From JADJPG01 sp964491875 (lineage in GTDB: Bacteria > Verrucomicrobiota > Verrucomicrobiia > Limisphaerales > JADJPG01): a stretch of 64,000 nucleotides of DNA. Below the pieces are notes generated by a model, which saw only the letters and a program-made list of their open reading frames with translations, did not search any database and was not told the origin of the DNA. The translations under genes and the position numbers were made by a program. Location: the NCBI GenBank assembly GCA_964491875.1, contig CAZBIC010000008.1, forward strand, positions 119,519 to 183,518, read 5' to 3'. Below are positions 35,639 through 45,500 of the stretch, one piece after another (the first letter of the stretch is position 1; each line of letters opens with the position of its first letter).

Positions 35639-37117
35639 ATGGCCAACGCGAAATCATCAGGCTGGGGAAAGTGGGTGTTTCTGGTGCTGCTTGTCGGCGC
35701 CGGATACGGCGGCTGGCAGTGGTATTCAACCAAGCGCGAGAGTCAGGCGGCGGTGGAGTACAAAACCGCCCCGGTGGCCGCGGGCGACATCGTGCAGTCC
35801 GTCACCGCGAATGGCGCACTGACGCCGGTGCGCAATGTTGAGGTGGGCAGCCAGATTTCCGGCACGCTGCTGGACGTGAAGGTGGATTTCAACGACAAGG
35901 TGAAGACGGGGGACCTCCTCGCGCAGATTGATCCGGCGACCTACGAACGCGCGCTCATTCAGGCCGAGGCGGAGCTGGCGAACTCGGCGGCGGCGGCGGA
36001 GTTGACGCAGTTGAATTTCACCCGGGCCAAGGATCTGTTCGCGGGCAAGCTGATCTCGAAGTCGGAGTTCGACGAAGCGCGTGCAAACCTCAGCCAGGCC
36101 GAGGCGAACGTGAAGATGCGCCAGGCGAATGTGGATCGGGCGAAGGTGGACCTGAGCCGCACAACAATTTACGCGCCGATCGACGGCATGATTCTGACGC
36201 GCAAGATCGAGGTCGGCCAGACCGTCGCCGCGAGCTTGAACTCGCCGACGCTCTTCGTGATCGCGAATGATCTTTCGAAGATGCGGATCGAAGCCGCCGT
36301 GTCCGAGGCGGACGTCGGCAACGTGGCGGATGGTCAGACGGTGAACTTCACGGTGGACGCGTTTCCCGCGCGCAAGTTCCAGGGCAAGGTTCAGCAGGTG
36401 CGTTTTGCGGCGAACACCAACCAGAATGTCGTTTCCTACACGACCATCGTGGAGGTGAACAATTCTGACCTCAAGCTGCGTCCCGGCATGACGGCCAACG
36501 CGAACATCATCATCACTGAGAAGAAGGGCGTGCTGCGGATTCCAAATTCTGCGCTGCGATTCCGTCCGCCAACTGGCGCAGTGATTGCCGGCGCCACGAA
36601 TGCTCCGGCCGCGGACAAGCCGACTGTGGAACTCGCCACCAGCGGTCCGTTCGCCGGGTTGCCGATTCCGCCGTGGCAGGCCAAGGGCGAACGCCGTCGC
36701 CCGACTGACGAGGAACGCACCGCCTACGAGGCGTCGCTCACCGCGGAACAAAAGGAGAAGTATCAGCAGGTCATCGCGGAGATGCGCGCGCGCTTTGCGC
36801 AGGGTGGCGGGCCCGGCGGCGGTGGCGGTTCCGAAGGCGGTGGCGAGCGTCCACGCCAGCGTCGCAGCGAGCCGGAAGGGCCGCGCACGCAGACGATTTA
36901 TCTGCTGGAGAAGGAAACGTCCGCGACGGGCGCGGCCAAGACGGTGCTGAAGCCAGTGACCGTGAAGCTCGGCGTATCCGACGGCACGAACACGGAAGTG
37001 ATTGAGGGCTTGAAGGAGAGCGATGTCGTGGTGGTGGGGACGGTCAGTTCGGCCACCACCGCAGCCACCCCAGCAGCGCCGTTCGGCAGTCCGTTTGGCG
37101 GGCCCGGTCGACGTTAA
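35639..37117 (+). CDS. Efflux periplasmic adaptor subunit, MacA/HlyD type
   Basis: The 492-residue protein is anchored by an N-terminal membrane segment (WVFLVLLVGAGYGGWQWY). It has the biotinyl-lipoyl-like half motifs (VGSQISGTLLDVKVDFNDKV and RTTIYAPIDGMILTRKIEVG) flanking a helical hairpin (residues about 105-165), then a beta-barrel domain (NFTVDAFPARKFQGKVQQVR). A proline/glycine-rich insert of about 100 residues (including GGGPGGGGGSEGGGE) precedes the last barrel strands and is longer than in E. coli MacA. It links the inner-membrane MacB-type ABC pair encoded next to an outer-membrane channel, which is not encoded here. Confidence 0.93.
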   Translation: MANAKSSGWGKWVFLVLLVGAGYGGWQWYSTKRESQAAVEYKTAPVAAGDIVQSVTANGALTPVRNVEVGSQISGTLLDVKVDFNDKVKTGDLLAQIDPATYERALIQAEAELANSAAAAELTQLNFTRAKDLFAGKLISKSEFDEARANLSQAEANVKMRQANVDRAKVDLSRTTIYAPIDGMILTRKIEVGQTVAASLNSPTLFVIANDLSKMRIEAAVSEADVGNVADGQTVNFTVDAFPARKFQGKVQQVRFAANTNQNVVSYTTIVEVNNSDLKLRPGMTANANIIITEKKGVLRIPNSALRFRPPTGAVIAGATNAPAADKPTVELATSGPFAGLPIPPWQAKGERRRPTDEERTAYEASLTAEQKEKYQQVIAEMRARFAQGGGPGGGGGSEGGGERPRQRRSEPEGPRTQTIYLLEKETSATGAAKTVLKPVTVKLGVSDGTNTEVIEGLKESDVVVVGTVSSATTAATPAAPFGSPFGGPGRR

Positions 37118-37156
37118 GCCTGCGTTGTCCAGAGCGATCTTGAATCCACCCGCAAC

Positions 37157-37918
37157 GTGAGTACACCAGTCATCCAGCTCGAAGACTTCCGCAAGACCTA
37201 CATCAGCGGAGAGGTGCAGGTGCATGCGGTGCGCGGCGTCACTCTCACCATTCAAAAGGGCGAGTTCGTGGCCATCATGGGCGCTTCGGGTTCCGGCAAG
37301 AGCACGATGATGAACACGCTCGGTTGCCTGGACCGTCCAACCAGCGGCCGTTTCCTGCTCGATGGCGTGAACGTGGGCGAACTGAATCGCGATGAGCTGG
37401 CGGATCTGCGGAATCAAAAGATTGGATTCGTCTTTCAAGGCTTCAACCTGCTCTCACGAACCACTGCGCTCGAGAACGTCGAGCTGCCCATGCTTTATTC
37501 GCGCCCGCCGTTGCCGAACCGTGAACAGCGCGATCGCGCAATGAAGGCCCTTGAAATGGTCGGCCTCGGCCAGCGTTACGACCACACCTCCAGCCAGCTC
37601 TCCGGCGGTCAGCAACAACGCGTCGCGATCGCGCGCGCCCTGGTGAACGAGCCGAAGCTGCTGCTGGCGGACGAGCCGACCGGCAATCTCGATTCGCGGA
37701 CCAGCATTGAGATCATGGGCATTTTCCAGCGCTTGAACGATCAGGGCATGACCGTGGCCATGGTCACGCACGAGCTCGACATCGCGCACTATTGCCGGCG
37801 CGTCGTCGTGATGCGGGATGGTTTGGTGCGCAGCGACGAGCCGGTGACGAAGCGGCTGATCGCGTCCGAAGAGCTGGCGCGGTTGGATGCGGAACAAAAA
37901 GCGGTACAACTAGCCTGA
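37157..37918 (+). CDS. MacB/LolD-type ABC transporter ATP-binding protein
   Basis: The GTG at 37157 is the start (MSTPVIQLEDFRKTYISGEV). The 253-residue ATPase has Walker A GASGSGKST, the Q-loop in IGFVFQGFNLLSR, the signature LSGGQQQRVAIARAL, Walker B LLLADEPTGNLDS and the switch MVTHELDIAH. It pairs with the FtsX-like permease starting three bases after its stop. In E. coli MacB these two parts are fused in one chain; here they are separate genes, as in many other phyla. The substrate (peptide, macrolide-like compound or lipoprotein) cannot be told. Confidence 0.94.
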   Translation: MSTPVIQLEDFRKTYISGEVQVHAVRGVTLTIQKGEFVAIMGASGSGKSTMMNTLGCLDRPTSGRFLLDGVNVGELNRDELADLRNQKIGFVFQGFNLLSRTTALENVELPMLYSRPPLPNREQRDRAMKALEMVGLGQRYDHTSSQLSGGQQQRVAIARALVNEPKLLLADEPTGNLDSRTSIEIMGIFQRLNDQGMTVAMVTHELDIAHYCRRVVVMRDGLVRSDEPVTKRLIASEELARLDAEQKAVQLA

Positions 37919-37921
37919 GCC

Positions 37922-39136
37922 ATGATCGCTGTCTTCAAAATCGCCCTGCGCGCTCTCCGGAGAAACATCCTGCGTTCGTTCCTCACCATGCTCGGCATCA
38001 TCGTCGGCATCTCGGCGGTGATTGTGGGCGTCAGCATGGGCACGGGCGCGAAGGCCGAGGTGGATAAACGCATCGCCAGCATGGGACAGAATCTGCTCAC
38101 GGTGATGTCCGGCAACATTTCGCGCGGTGGTGTGCGTGGCGGTTTCGGCATGGCGCCGAATCTCGATCCGTCCGACTACGAGGCGATTCGCCGCGAGGTC
38201 TCGGGAGTTGCCGCGGCGAGCCCCGAGGTTCGGACCTCCGGTCAGATTGCGGCGGGAAATCAGAATACTTCGGTCCAGGTGACCGGCGTGAGCGACGAGT
38301 ATCTTCTGGCCCGCTCGTGGGGACTGCAATCCGGGGATAATTTTACCGAAACAGATGTCCGCAACGCCAACAAGGTCTGCCTGATTGGTGCCACCACGGC
38401 GAAGACGCTGTTCGGTGAGAATATCGATCCAGTCGGCCAGATTGTTCGCATCAAGAACGCGCCGTTCACCGTTGTCGGCTGGCTGGAAGCGAAAGGCTCC
38501 GGCAGCTTCGGCCAGGACCAGGACGACATCGTCCTCGTTCCCTACACCAGCGTAATGAAGCGTCTTTCCGGCGACACTCGGTTTCGCTCCATCTTTGTGT
38601 CGGCGGAATCTCCTGCGGCCATCGCGGATGTGCAGGAACAGATTACCGAGCTGCTCCGGCAGCGGCACAAGATTACGGAGGGCAAGGACGATGACTTCAT
38701 GGTCCGCACGCAGCAGGAGACATCGGACTTCTTCAACGCCAACAACCGCATCATGACCATCCTCATCGGCTTCTTCGCCGGCATCTCGCTGGTGGTCGGA
38801 GGCATCGGTATCATGAACATCATGCTCGTCAGCGTGACAGAGCGCACCCGCGAGATCGGCATCCGCCTCGCCGTCGGCGCGCGCGGACGTGATGTGTTGC
38901 GGCAGTTTCTCACCGAAGCCGTCCTGCTGAGCATCACCGGCGGCGCGCTGGGAATTGCGACCGGCTACTGGCTGGCTCCGTTGCTCACCAAACTCTTCCA
39001 ATTTCCCACGCTGATCTCGACTGGCTCCGTCATCATGGCCTTCACCGTGAGCGCGGTGATCGGCATCGTCTTCGGCTTCTTCCCGGCGCTGAAGGCTGCC
39101 CGGCTCGATCCGATTGACGCGTTGCGCTACGAGTAA
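37922..39136 (+). CDS. MacB-type ABC transporter permease (FtsX superfamily)
   Basis: The 404-residue permease has a first membrane segment (SFLTMLGIIVGISAVIVGVS), a large periplasmic MacB_PCD domain (residues about 50-280) and three C-terminal membrane segments with the FtsX/MacB signature (GGIGIMNIMLVSVTERTREI, IRLAVGARGRDVLRQFLTEA, FGFFPALKAARLDPIDALRY). With the ATPase it forms the mechanotransmission ABC engine of a tripartite efflux system whose adaptor is encoded upstream. All three genes are on one strand within 40 bp of each other, so one operon is likely. Confidence 0.94.
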   Translation: MIAVFKIALRALRRNILRSFLTMLGIIVGISAVIVGVSMGTGAKAEVDKRIASMGQNLLTVMSGNISRGGVRGGFGMAPNLDPSDYEAIRREVSGVAAASPEVRTSGQIAAGNQNTSVQVTGVSDEYLLARSWGLQSGDNFTETDVRNANKVCLIGATTAKTLFGENIDPVGQIVRIKNAPFTVVGWLEAKGSGSFGQDQDDIVLVPYTSVMKRLSGDTRFRSIFVSAESPAAIADVQEQITELLRQRHKITEGKDDDFMVRTQQETSDFFNANNRIMTILIGFFAGISLVVGGIGIMNIMLVSVTERTREIGIRLAVGARGRDVLRQFLTEAVLLSITGGALGIATGYWLAPLLTKLFQFPTLISTGSVIMAFTVSAVIGIVFGFFPALKAARLDPIDALRYE

Positions 39137-39221
39137 TCCTCTTTCCTGATCGGATTTTGGTTCCGCGCCTCTGGAAATTTTCCCCTTTGCGCCTGCTGGT
39201 TTCTTGCTACGTTTTCCCGCC

Positions 39222-40031
39222 ATGACTTTGGACTTTGTGAAGATGAACGGCGCCGGGAATGATTTCATTCTCATCGATAATCGCGCCGGCCAGATCGAGC
39301 TGACCAACGAACAGATCGTTCGTCTCTGCAACCGCCAGCGCGGCATCGGCGCGGACGGCTTGCTGATGCTCATCCCGAACGCTTCGGGCAAGGCGGACTG
39401 GTCATGGGAGTTCTACAACAGTGACGGTTCTGTAGCCGACATGTGCGGCAACGGCGCGCGGTGCTTCGCGCGGTTCGTCCAGAGCGTGGCGAGCATTGGC
39501 GACAAGACGAGCTTCGAAACCGGCGCCGGCGTGATCAGCGCGACGTATCATGGAGCGCGCGTGACCATCAACCTCACCACGCCGAAAGATCTGCGTCTCG
39601 GCGAAGTCGTTCCTGCCGCCGGTGCGAAGCTCACGGTGCATTCGCTGAACACCGGTGTGCCGCACGCGGTCATCTTCGTGCCGGACGCCGACAAGGCGAT
39701 GGTTCAGCAGCTGGGCGCGGAGATTCGTTACCACGACCATTTCAAGCCCAAGGGCACGAACGTGAACTTTGCGCAGGTGCTCGGCCCTAATCACATTCGC
39801 GTGCGGACCTACGAGCGCGGGGTGGAAGGCGAGACACTCGCGTGTGGCACGGGCGTGACGGCGTCCGCCTTGGTGGCGTCGCGGGTCCACCAGTTTACTT
39901 CACCCGTGAAGGTTCAGGTGCAGGGCGGCGACACGCTCGAAGTGAGCTGGGCGAACGCGGGTGAAGGCTTTGCCGACGTGAAGCTCAACGGCCCGGCGGA
40001 CTTCGTATTCAAAGGGACGATTGAGGTCTGA
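39222..40031 (+). CDS. dapF: Diaminopimelate epimerase
   Basis: The start at ATG 39222 yields MTLDFVKMNGAGNDFILIDN; an earlier in-frame codon at 39204 adds six unconserved residues. The 269-residue enzyme has the two catalytic cysteines: C75 in NSDGSVADMCGNGARC and the C-terminal one in GETLACGTGVTASALVA. It converts LL- to meso-diaminopimelate in lysine and peptidoglycan synthesis. It leads a dapF-dapA-dapB-folK run, but a 190 bp gap containing a long inverted repeat separates it from dapA. Confidence 0.96.
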   Translation: MTLDFVKMNGAGNDFILIDNRAGQIELTNEQIVRLCNRQRGIGADGLLMLIPNASGKADWSWEFYNSDGSVADMCGNGARCFARFVQSVASIGDKTSFETGAGVISATYHGARVTINLTTPKDLRLGEVVPAAGAKLTVHSLNTGVPHAVIFVPDADKAMVQQLGAEIRYHDHFKPKGTNVNFAQVLGPNHIRVRTYERGVEGETLACGTGVTASALVASRVHQFTSPVKVQVQGGDTLEVSWANAGEGFADVKLNGPADFVFKGTIEV

Positions 40032-40047
40032 CGTTGAGAAAACAGTG

Positions 40048-40149
40048 AGTCAGTAATCAGTGAATCAGTATTCGGTAAACAACTGCTCGACGACGGCGGC
40101 ATCGAACGTTGCTCGGGTCGCTGGCTCACTGATCTACTGATTACTGACT
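40048..40149. repeat. Long inverted repeat between dapF and dapA
   Basis: The arm at 40048-40069 (AGTCAGTAATCAGTGAATCA and two more bases) and the arm at 40128-40149 are reverse complements at 20 of 22 positions, with a 58-base loop. The unit CAGTAATCAGTGAATCAG itself has tandem CAGT/ATCAGT steps, and a further ATCAGTGAAAC-like copy lies just downstream on the other strand. It is not followed by a T-run, so it is not an ordinary terminator. Confidence 0.75.
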
Positions 40150-40221
40150 TACCGTTTCACTGATTACCGGTCCCGCTTTCTGAAAATCCTTCTGGCAAAA
40201 CTCGCCTGATTCCCTGATTTT

Positions 40222-41127
40222 ATGCCCCCTGTGCAAACGCAGCTACCATTTACCGGAACCTACACTGCCATCGTCACCCCGTTCACCAAGGGTGGCAAAC
40301 TCGACGAGTCCGCGCTCGAAAAGATCGTCAAGGCCCAGGTCAAGGGCGCCGTGGACGGCATCGTGCCCGTCGGCACCACGGGTGAATCGCCGACGCTGGA
40401 TTACGAGGAACACATCGCCGTCATCAAACGCTCGGTCGAGTTCGCGGCCGGCAAGGTGAAGGTGCTCGCCGGCACCGGCGGCAACTCCACCAGCGAGGCG
40501 ATTTATCTCACCAAGATGGCGAAGAAGGCGGGCGCCGACGGCTCGCTGCAGGTTGCGCCGTACTACAACAAGCCGACGCAGGAAGGGCTTATTCAGCACT
40601 TCAAGGCCATCGCTGCTGCGACGGATTTGCCGCTCGTGCTCTACAGTATCCCCGGACGTTGTGGCATCGAGATCGCCATCGATACGGTGAAACGTCTCGC
40701 GGACGCGTGCCCGACCATCATCGGCATCAAGGAAGCGGGCGGAAACGCGGATCGCGTCAGCCAGCTTCGCGCGGCGTTGGGCGATGGTTTCACGATTCTA
40801 AGCGGCGACGATTCGCTCACGCTGCCGTTCATGTCCGTCGGCGCGCATGGCGTGATCAGCGTGGCCACGAACATTATCCCGAAGGAAGTGTCGCAGATGG
40901 TGAAAGCCTTCGCTGCCGGCAAGACCGACGTAGCGCTGAAACTGCACACGAAGTATTACCCGATCTTCAAGGATCTGTTCATCGAGACGAACCCGGTGCC
41001 CGTGAAAGCCGCGCTCGCCATGCTGGGCATGTGCGAGGAGGAATATCGCCTCCCGCTCGTGCCGATGACCCAGAAGAACCGCGACACGCTCAAGGCCACG
41101 CTCAAGGCTTGCGGCGTGTTGAAGTAA
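40222..41127 (+). CDS. dapA: 4-Hydroxy-tetrahydrodipicolinate synthase
   Basis: The 301-residue TIM-barrel enzyme shows all family motifs: GTYTAIVTPFTKGGKLDE, VPVGTTGESPTL, VAPYYNKPTQEGL with the triad tyrosine, YSIPGRCGIE with Y141, and TIIGIKEAGGN with K170, the Schiff-base lysine. It condenses pyruvate with aspartate semialdehyde. It is 18 bp from dapB on the same strand, almost certainly an operon. No Shine-Dalgarno is visible before the ATG (preceded by CTGATTTT). Confidence 0.97.
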   Translation: MPPVQTQLPFTGTYTAIVTPFTKGGKLDESALEKIVKAQVKGAVDGIVPVGTTGESPTLDYEEHIAVIKRSVEFAAGKVKVLAGTGGNSTSEAIYLTKMAKKAGADGSLQVAPYYNKPTQEGLIQHFKAIAAATDLPLVLYSIPGRCGIEIAIDTVKRLADACPTIIGIKEAGGNADRVSQLRAALGDGFTILSGDDSLTLPFMSVGAHGVISVATNIIPKEVSQMVKAFAAGKTDVALKLHTKYYPIFKDLFIETNPVPVKAALAMLGMCEEEYRLPLVPMTQKNRDTLKATLKACGVLK

Positions 41128-41145
41128 TCCTCCACTCCACCAGCC

Positions 41146-41886
41146 ATGCCCGACACCAAAGTCATCATCAACGGTTCCAAAGGCCGCATGGGCCAGGCGC
41201 TCATCGATTGCGCCGCGCGCATGACCGGACTCAAGGTCGTCGCCGAGGTCGATCAGAACGACGACATTCGTCCGCTCCTGCCGGACTGCGACGTGGTCAT
41301 CGACTTCAGCTACCACGCCGCGACTGCCGCGCTCGCCGCGTATTGCGCGAAGCACGGCAAGGCGCTCGTCATTGGCACTACGGGGCACACCGAAGCTGAG
41401 AAGGCGCAGATCACGACGTGCAAGACGCAGATACCGATGGTCTGGGCGTCGAACTATTCCACGGGGGTGAACACGCTCTTCTGGCTCACGCGGAAGGCCG
41501 CGGAGATTCTCGGGCCGAACTTCGATCTTGAAGTCGTCGAGATGCATCATCGCCACAAGAAGGATTCGCCGAGCGGCACGGCAACCACGTTGCTCGAGAT
41601 CCTCGCGGACGTTCGCAAGCTCCAGCTCAAGCAGGCGCTGCGTCATGGTCGTGAAGGCATTGTCGGGCCGCGGGCGAGCAGCGAGATCGGCATCCACGCC
41701 GTGCGCGGTGGCGATGTCGTGGGCGATCATACCGTCATCTTCGCCGCCGATGGTGAGCGCGTGGAGTTGACCCACAAGGCCAGCAGCCGTGACACCTTCG
41801 CCAACGGCGCGCTCCGTGCCGCCCTCTGGGTCGTGAAGCAGAAGCCCGGCATCTACGACATGCAGGACGTGCTGGGGTTGAAGTGA
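41146..41886 (+). CDS. dapB: 4-Hydroxy-tetrahydrodipicolinate reductase
   Basis: The 246-residue protein has the NAD(P) motif INGSKGRMGQ, the family signature EMHHRHKKDSPSGTA (H134, H135 and K139 in the catalytic region), the dinucleotide-adjacent GTTGHTEAEK, and the C-terminal GGDVVGDHTVIFA. It reduces HTPA with NAD(P)H in the diaminopimelate pathway, directly after dapA. Its stop overlaps the folK start codon (GTGA), so translation is coupled. The remaining steps to LL-diaminopimelate (dapL or dapD/C/E) are not in this window. Confidence 0.96.
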   Translation: MPDTKVIINGSKGRMGQALIDCAARMTGLKVVAEVDQNDDIRPLLPDCDVVIDFSYHAATAALAAYCAKHGKALVIGTTGHTEAEKAQITTCKTQIPMVWASNYSTGVNTLFWLTRKAAEILGPNFDLEVVEMHHRHKKDSPSGTATTLLEILADVRKLQLKQALRHGREGIVGPRASSEIGIHAVRGGDVVGDHTVIFAADGERVELTHKASSRDTFANGALRAALWVVKQKPGIYDMQDVLGLK

Positions 41887-42410
41887 GCGCGAACTCGCGA
41901 CAGCCCGCGTCCGTTGCAGATCGACGGGTGGTTGTCGCGCTCGGTTCCAATCTCGGTGATTCGCCCGCTATTCTCCGCGAGGCGATGGCTGCGCTTCACA
42001 AGCTCGCTCAATCGGATTTCGTTGCCTCTTCACTCTGGCAAAGCACACCGGTCGATTGCCCGCCCGGCTCTCCGCTGTTCGTGAATGCTGTGGTCGCATT
42101 CACGCCGCGGCCAGATGAAACCCCGGAGACGTTGCTCGACAGGTTGCAGGCGCTGGAACAGGAGTTCGGTCGCCGCCCCAAAGTGGTCTTGAACGAACCG
42201 CGTCCGCTCGATCTCGATCTCACTGCGTTCGGCTCGGAGACGCGTTCCAAGCCGCAACTCACCTTGCCGCATCCCCGCGCTCACCTGCGACATTTCGTCC
42301 TGGAACCGTTGAACGAAATTGCGCCTGGGTTGATCCTGCCCGGACAAACGAAGCCCGTGAGTGAACTGCTGGCAGGACTCCGCACTGATGAGGTTTTGAG
42401 GAGACTCTGA
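41883..42410 (+). CDS. folK: 6-Hydroxymethyl-7,8-dihydropterin pyrophosphokinase
   Basis: A GTG start at 41883 overlaps the dapB stop. The 175-residue protein contains the FolK signature VVVALGSNLGDSPAILREA, SSLWQSTPVDCPPGSPLFVN, and LNEPRPLDLDLTAFGSE followed by LPHPRAHLRHFVLEPLNEIA, covering the ATP- and pterin-binding residues. It makes the pterin pyrophosphate for folate synthesis. The coupling of folate and lysine genes is convenient but not mechanistically informative. A paired REP-like palindrome follows 14 bp after the stop. Confidence 0.95.
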   Translation: MSANSRQPASVADRRVVVALGSNLGDSPAILREAMAALHKLAQSDFVASSLWQSTPVDCPPGSPLFVNAVVAFTPRPDETPETLLDRLQALEQEFGRRPKVVLNEPRPLDLDLTAFGSETRSKPQLTLPHPRAHLRHFVLEPLNEIAPGLILPGQTKPVSELLAGLRTDEVLRRL

Positions 42411-42423
42411 AATCGATTCAGCT

Positions 42424-42486
42424 GGAGCGCCGGTCTCCGACCCGGCGTGTTGATCGGGGGTGTGCCGGGCCGGAGACCGGCGCTCC
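42424..42486. repeat. Paired REP-like palindromes between convergent folK and WD40/haem gene
   Basis: Left unit 42424-42448 (variant core GCGCCGGTCTCCGACCCGGC) and inverted right unit 42463-42486 form a near-perfect long palindrome with a 14-base centre. Both units carry the same A-to-G type substitutions relative to the other loci, so the arms have co-varied. It lies between two convergent genes and could act as a bidirectional hairpin. Confidence 0.82.
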
Positions 42487-42506
42487 GGGGAACGATTTGC
42501 CTTCGG

Positions 42507-45500
42507 CTACTTCGCGCTCGCGGCTTGTGCAGCTTTCCTCACCTTCAACAACACGGGCCTAGACGTCTGCCGTCCGGCCTGTTGCTCGATCATGTAGAAG
42601 AGGCGGTCCTGTTCGGGAACCCATTTCGCGGCGTTAAAGAAAATCTGCCGCTCGCTCTCGCCCTTCGGAATGAGCACACCGTTCAGCCCGATGTCCGCCA
42701 CGATGACGCCGTGCGGCAGATTCTCAGCGAAGAACGTGACGAGATCCTGATGTCCGTTGCGATGGATCTTCAGCCACGCAGGAATCGTCTGGCCCGGGGC
42801 GATGGTCAGTTCCAGAGGCTTCGACGGTACAACTGCCGGGTCGAAATGATTCGTGGCTGTTTCGCTGTAAGGCTCCAGCGAAACGTAGAGTTTCGGTTTC
42901 TCGCCGAGCTTAATGGTGCCGAGCGTGTTCACGTCCTTCGTCACACGCTTCCCGCCGACCATCGCGGTGGCGGTGACTTTGGTGGCAACGGAGCTAGTGG
43001 GCTTCGGCGCGCTCATCGCCGCGTGAATTGAACCCTTCGCCTCGGTGTGCCCGGCCTCGATGATCACCGGTGTGGTGACGCTGAATCCCTCCGGTAGGCC
43101 GCTGATCTCGACACGAATATCGCTGTCGAATCCATCCGCTCGCTCCGCGTTCACCGTGAAGCTTTGTCCGCTGCCGGGAGCTACCGTGGGATTCGCTCCG
43201 CTCAGGCTCACCGTGAAGTCGGGCTTTGCCTCGCGCGTGATCAGACGATAGGCGAACGTATCGCCGCCATGCCCGCGAGTGTCGGTGACGCGCACGAGGT
43301 AGTTGCCGTTGGTCGGCGCGGTGAAGTGGATCTTGGAATCGCTTCCCAACTTGCGCTCGCCGTCGTCGTCATTTTCGAAATTCAGCGTGAACACGGGCAG
43401 GCCGTTGACCGGCAGTCTGGCGCCGAGAGGGTGTGGTTCGACGATGAAGCCCTGTTCGTCCAGCGCGTGAGCGACCGCTGTCGTGTCGAAATACGCGCGG
43501 CGCTTGCCCGTGGAGGTGAACATCATCATGTCGGAGTCCGGTCCCTGCGGCATGCGGAAGAGGCGCATCACATCGCCGCTCATGTAGAGATACTCGGTGA
43601 GTTCCATTTCCTCGTAATTGTCGAGGCGCATGCCGGTGCCGTTGGAGTCGACGCTGCGGAAATTAATCGCGGTGTTGCGCACGGCGCGGAGCAGTAAGCG
43701 CGCGACTGGGCGGCCGTCTGGGTGCAGCACTTCCAGTCGCGTATCCACGGGAGAACCGCGCCGGGCGGCATCGGTTTCGAGAACGAGAGCTTCGCCAGCC
43801 TTCGCCTCGAACCGGAACAAATCCGCATCGCCCACGCGGTCGATTCGGCCGTGGGCCGAACCACGTTGTGCGAGCATGGTTGCGTTGGCGGGAGAATCGT
43901 TCGGCTCCTGTTCGGCGAATTGAGGTTCGTCGCGCACGATAACTCTGAACGCCCGCTGCTTTCGGAAACGTTCGCTGTCGATGGGAACCTCCATCTCGCC
44001 GGGCGCACTGGCCTTCACCTTCGCAGTCGCATGGGGCGGGAGATTGTGGCCACTGAGCTGAATCTCCGTTTCCGCATTCGCGCCGACGCCGAGCGGGAAT
44101 ATGCCGGTCACGATGGGAAGTTCGCCCAACGAAAGGCGGTAGATGTGATCTGGTGACGCGGTGAGCATTTGGTCCGAGACCTTCGCCGTGTAACGCCCGC
44201 TTGCGGAGATCTTGAACGCGAGGAGTCGATCCCCGCCGTCGAATCCGCTGTCACTGGTCAGCACGGAGCCACGGCTGTCGAGCAGCGTCAGGAATCCATT
44301 GGCCAGCTTGGAGCCGATGCTTTTCACGGCGAGTTCCAGCACGACGGTCTGCCCGGCTTTCGCTTCGAAGTCGAACGAGTCGCTGTCGCCGGGCGTATCG
44401 ATGGCGCCCCAGATTCCCGCAGGTAGGGTGATGACGTTCGTCGCCGTGGCTTCGCTGAGTTGCGGCAGGTTATCGACGTAGACCTTCACCTTCGCGCTCT
44501 CGCCGCCGGAGCTCTGGACCGAGAGTTCGTATTCGCCGCGCGGAGTTTTCAGGCTGGCCTCAACCAAGATTTGGATTTCGTTTGCGCTCGTGGCAGACCG
44601 CGAGAGGACGCGCAGATCGGGGTTCGTTGCCTGGACATTCGTTACGCCGAGCAGGTGAGCGCCGGCGAGTTTCAGAGTGGTGGGCTTCCCGCGGGATAAT
44701 CCACGCGGCGAGACGCTCTTTAATTCGGGGGCCGGTGGCGGCAGCGCCCTGGGCTTTTCGGTTTCGTAGAAGGCCACGGTTCCGTCCTGACGTCCCACGG
44801 CGATTCGTTTGTCGTCGGCGAGAAATGCGATGGCGGGCGTGACATCCGGCTGCTTCTCGAACAGCAACTTCTCGGTCACCTCTTTCGCGTCCCACGATTT
44901 GAGTGTGAGATCGTCGGCCGTGGAGAGAAGCGTTTTGCCGTCGAGCGAGAACGCGACGTTCAGAATCGCGCCTTCGTGGGCGAACTTGGAGACGAGCAGG
45001 GGATTCGTCGTTTCCGCCGCACTCTCGCTGATCTCCCAGACACGAATGCGATTGTCCGCGCCTGCGGCCGCGAGGCGTTTGCCGTCAGGGCTCCAGCTCA
45101 GTGCATTCTGTTCCTTCAGGGGCTGCGAGAACGTCTCGACCCGTTTGCCGGTGGCGACTGTCCAGAGCTTGATTGTCCGATCTCCGCTGGCGCTGGCGAG
45201 GATCTTTCCGTCGGGACGAAACGCGAGGTCGTAGATCGCGCCGTTGTGGGCGGAGAGCGTTTGCAGTTCCTTGCCGGTCGCGAGTTCCCACATTTTAATC
45301 TTCTGATCGTAGCTGCCCGTGGCGAGCGTCTGGCCATCGGGCGAAATCGCGACGGCGTATAGCGCGTCCTTGTGACCTTCGATCGTTCGGAGCAGCTTGC
45401 CGTCAGCGACATTCCAAATCTTCACCTCGCCGAACAGGGCTGGCTCGCCGGCCGCGGCTGCCAGCTGTTTACCGTCGGTGGTGAAAGCGAGCGCGTTCAC

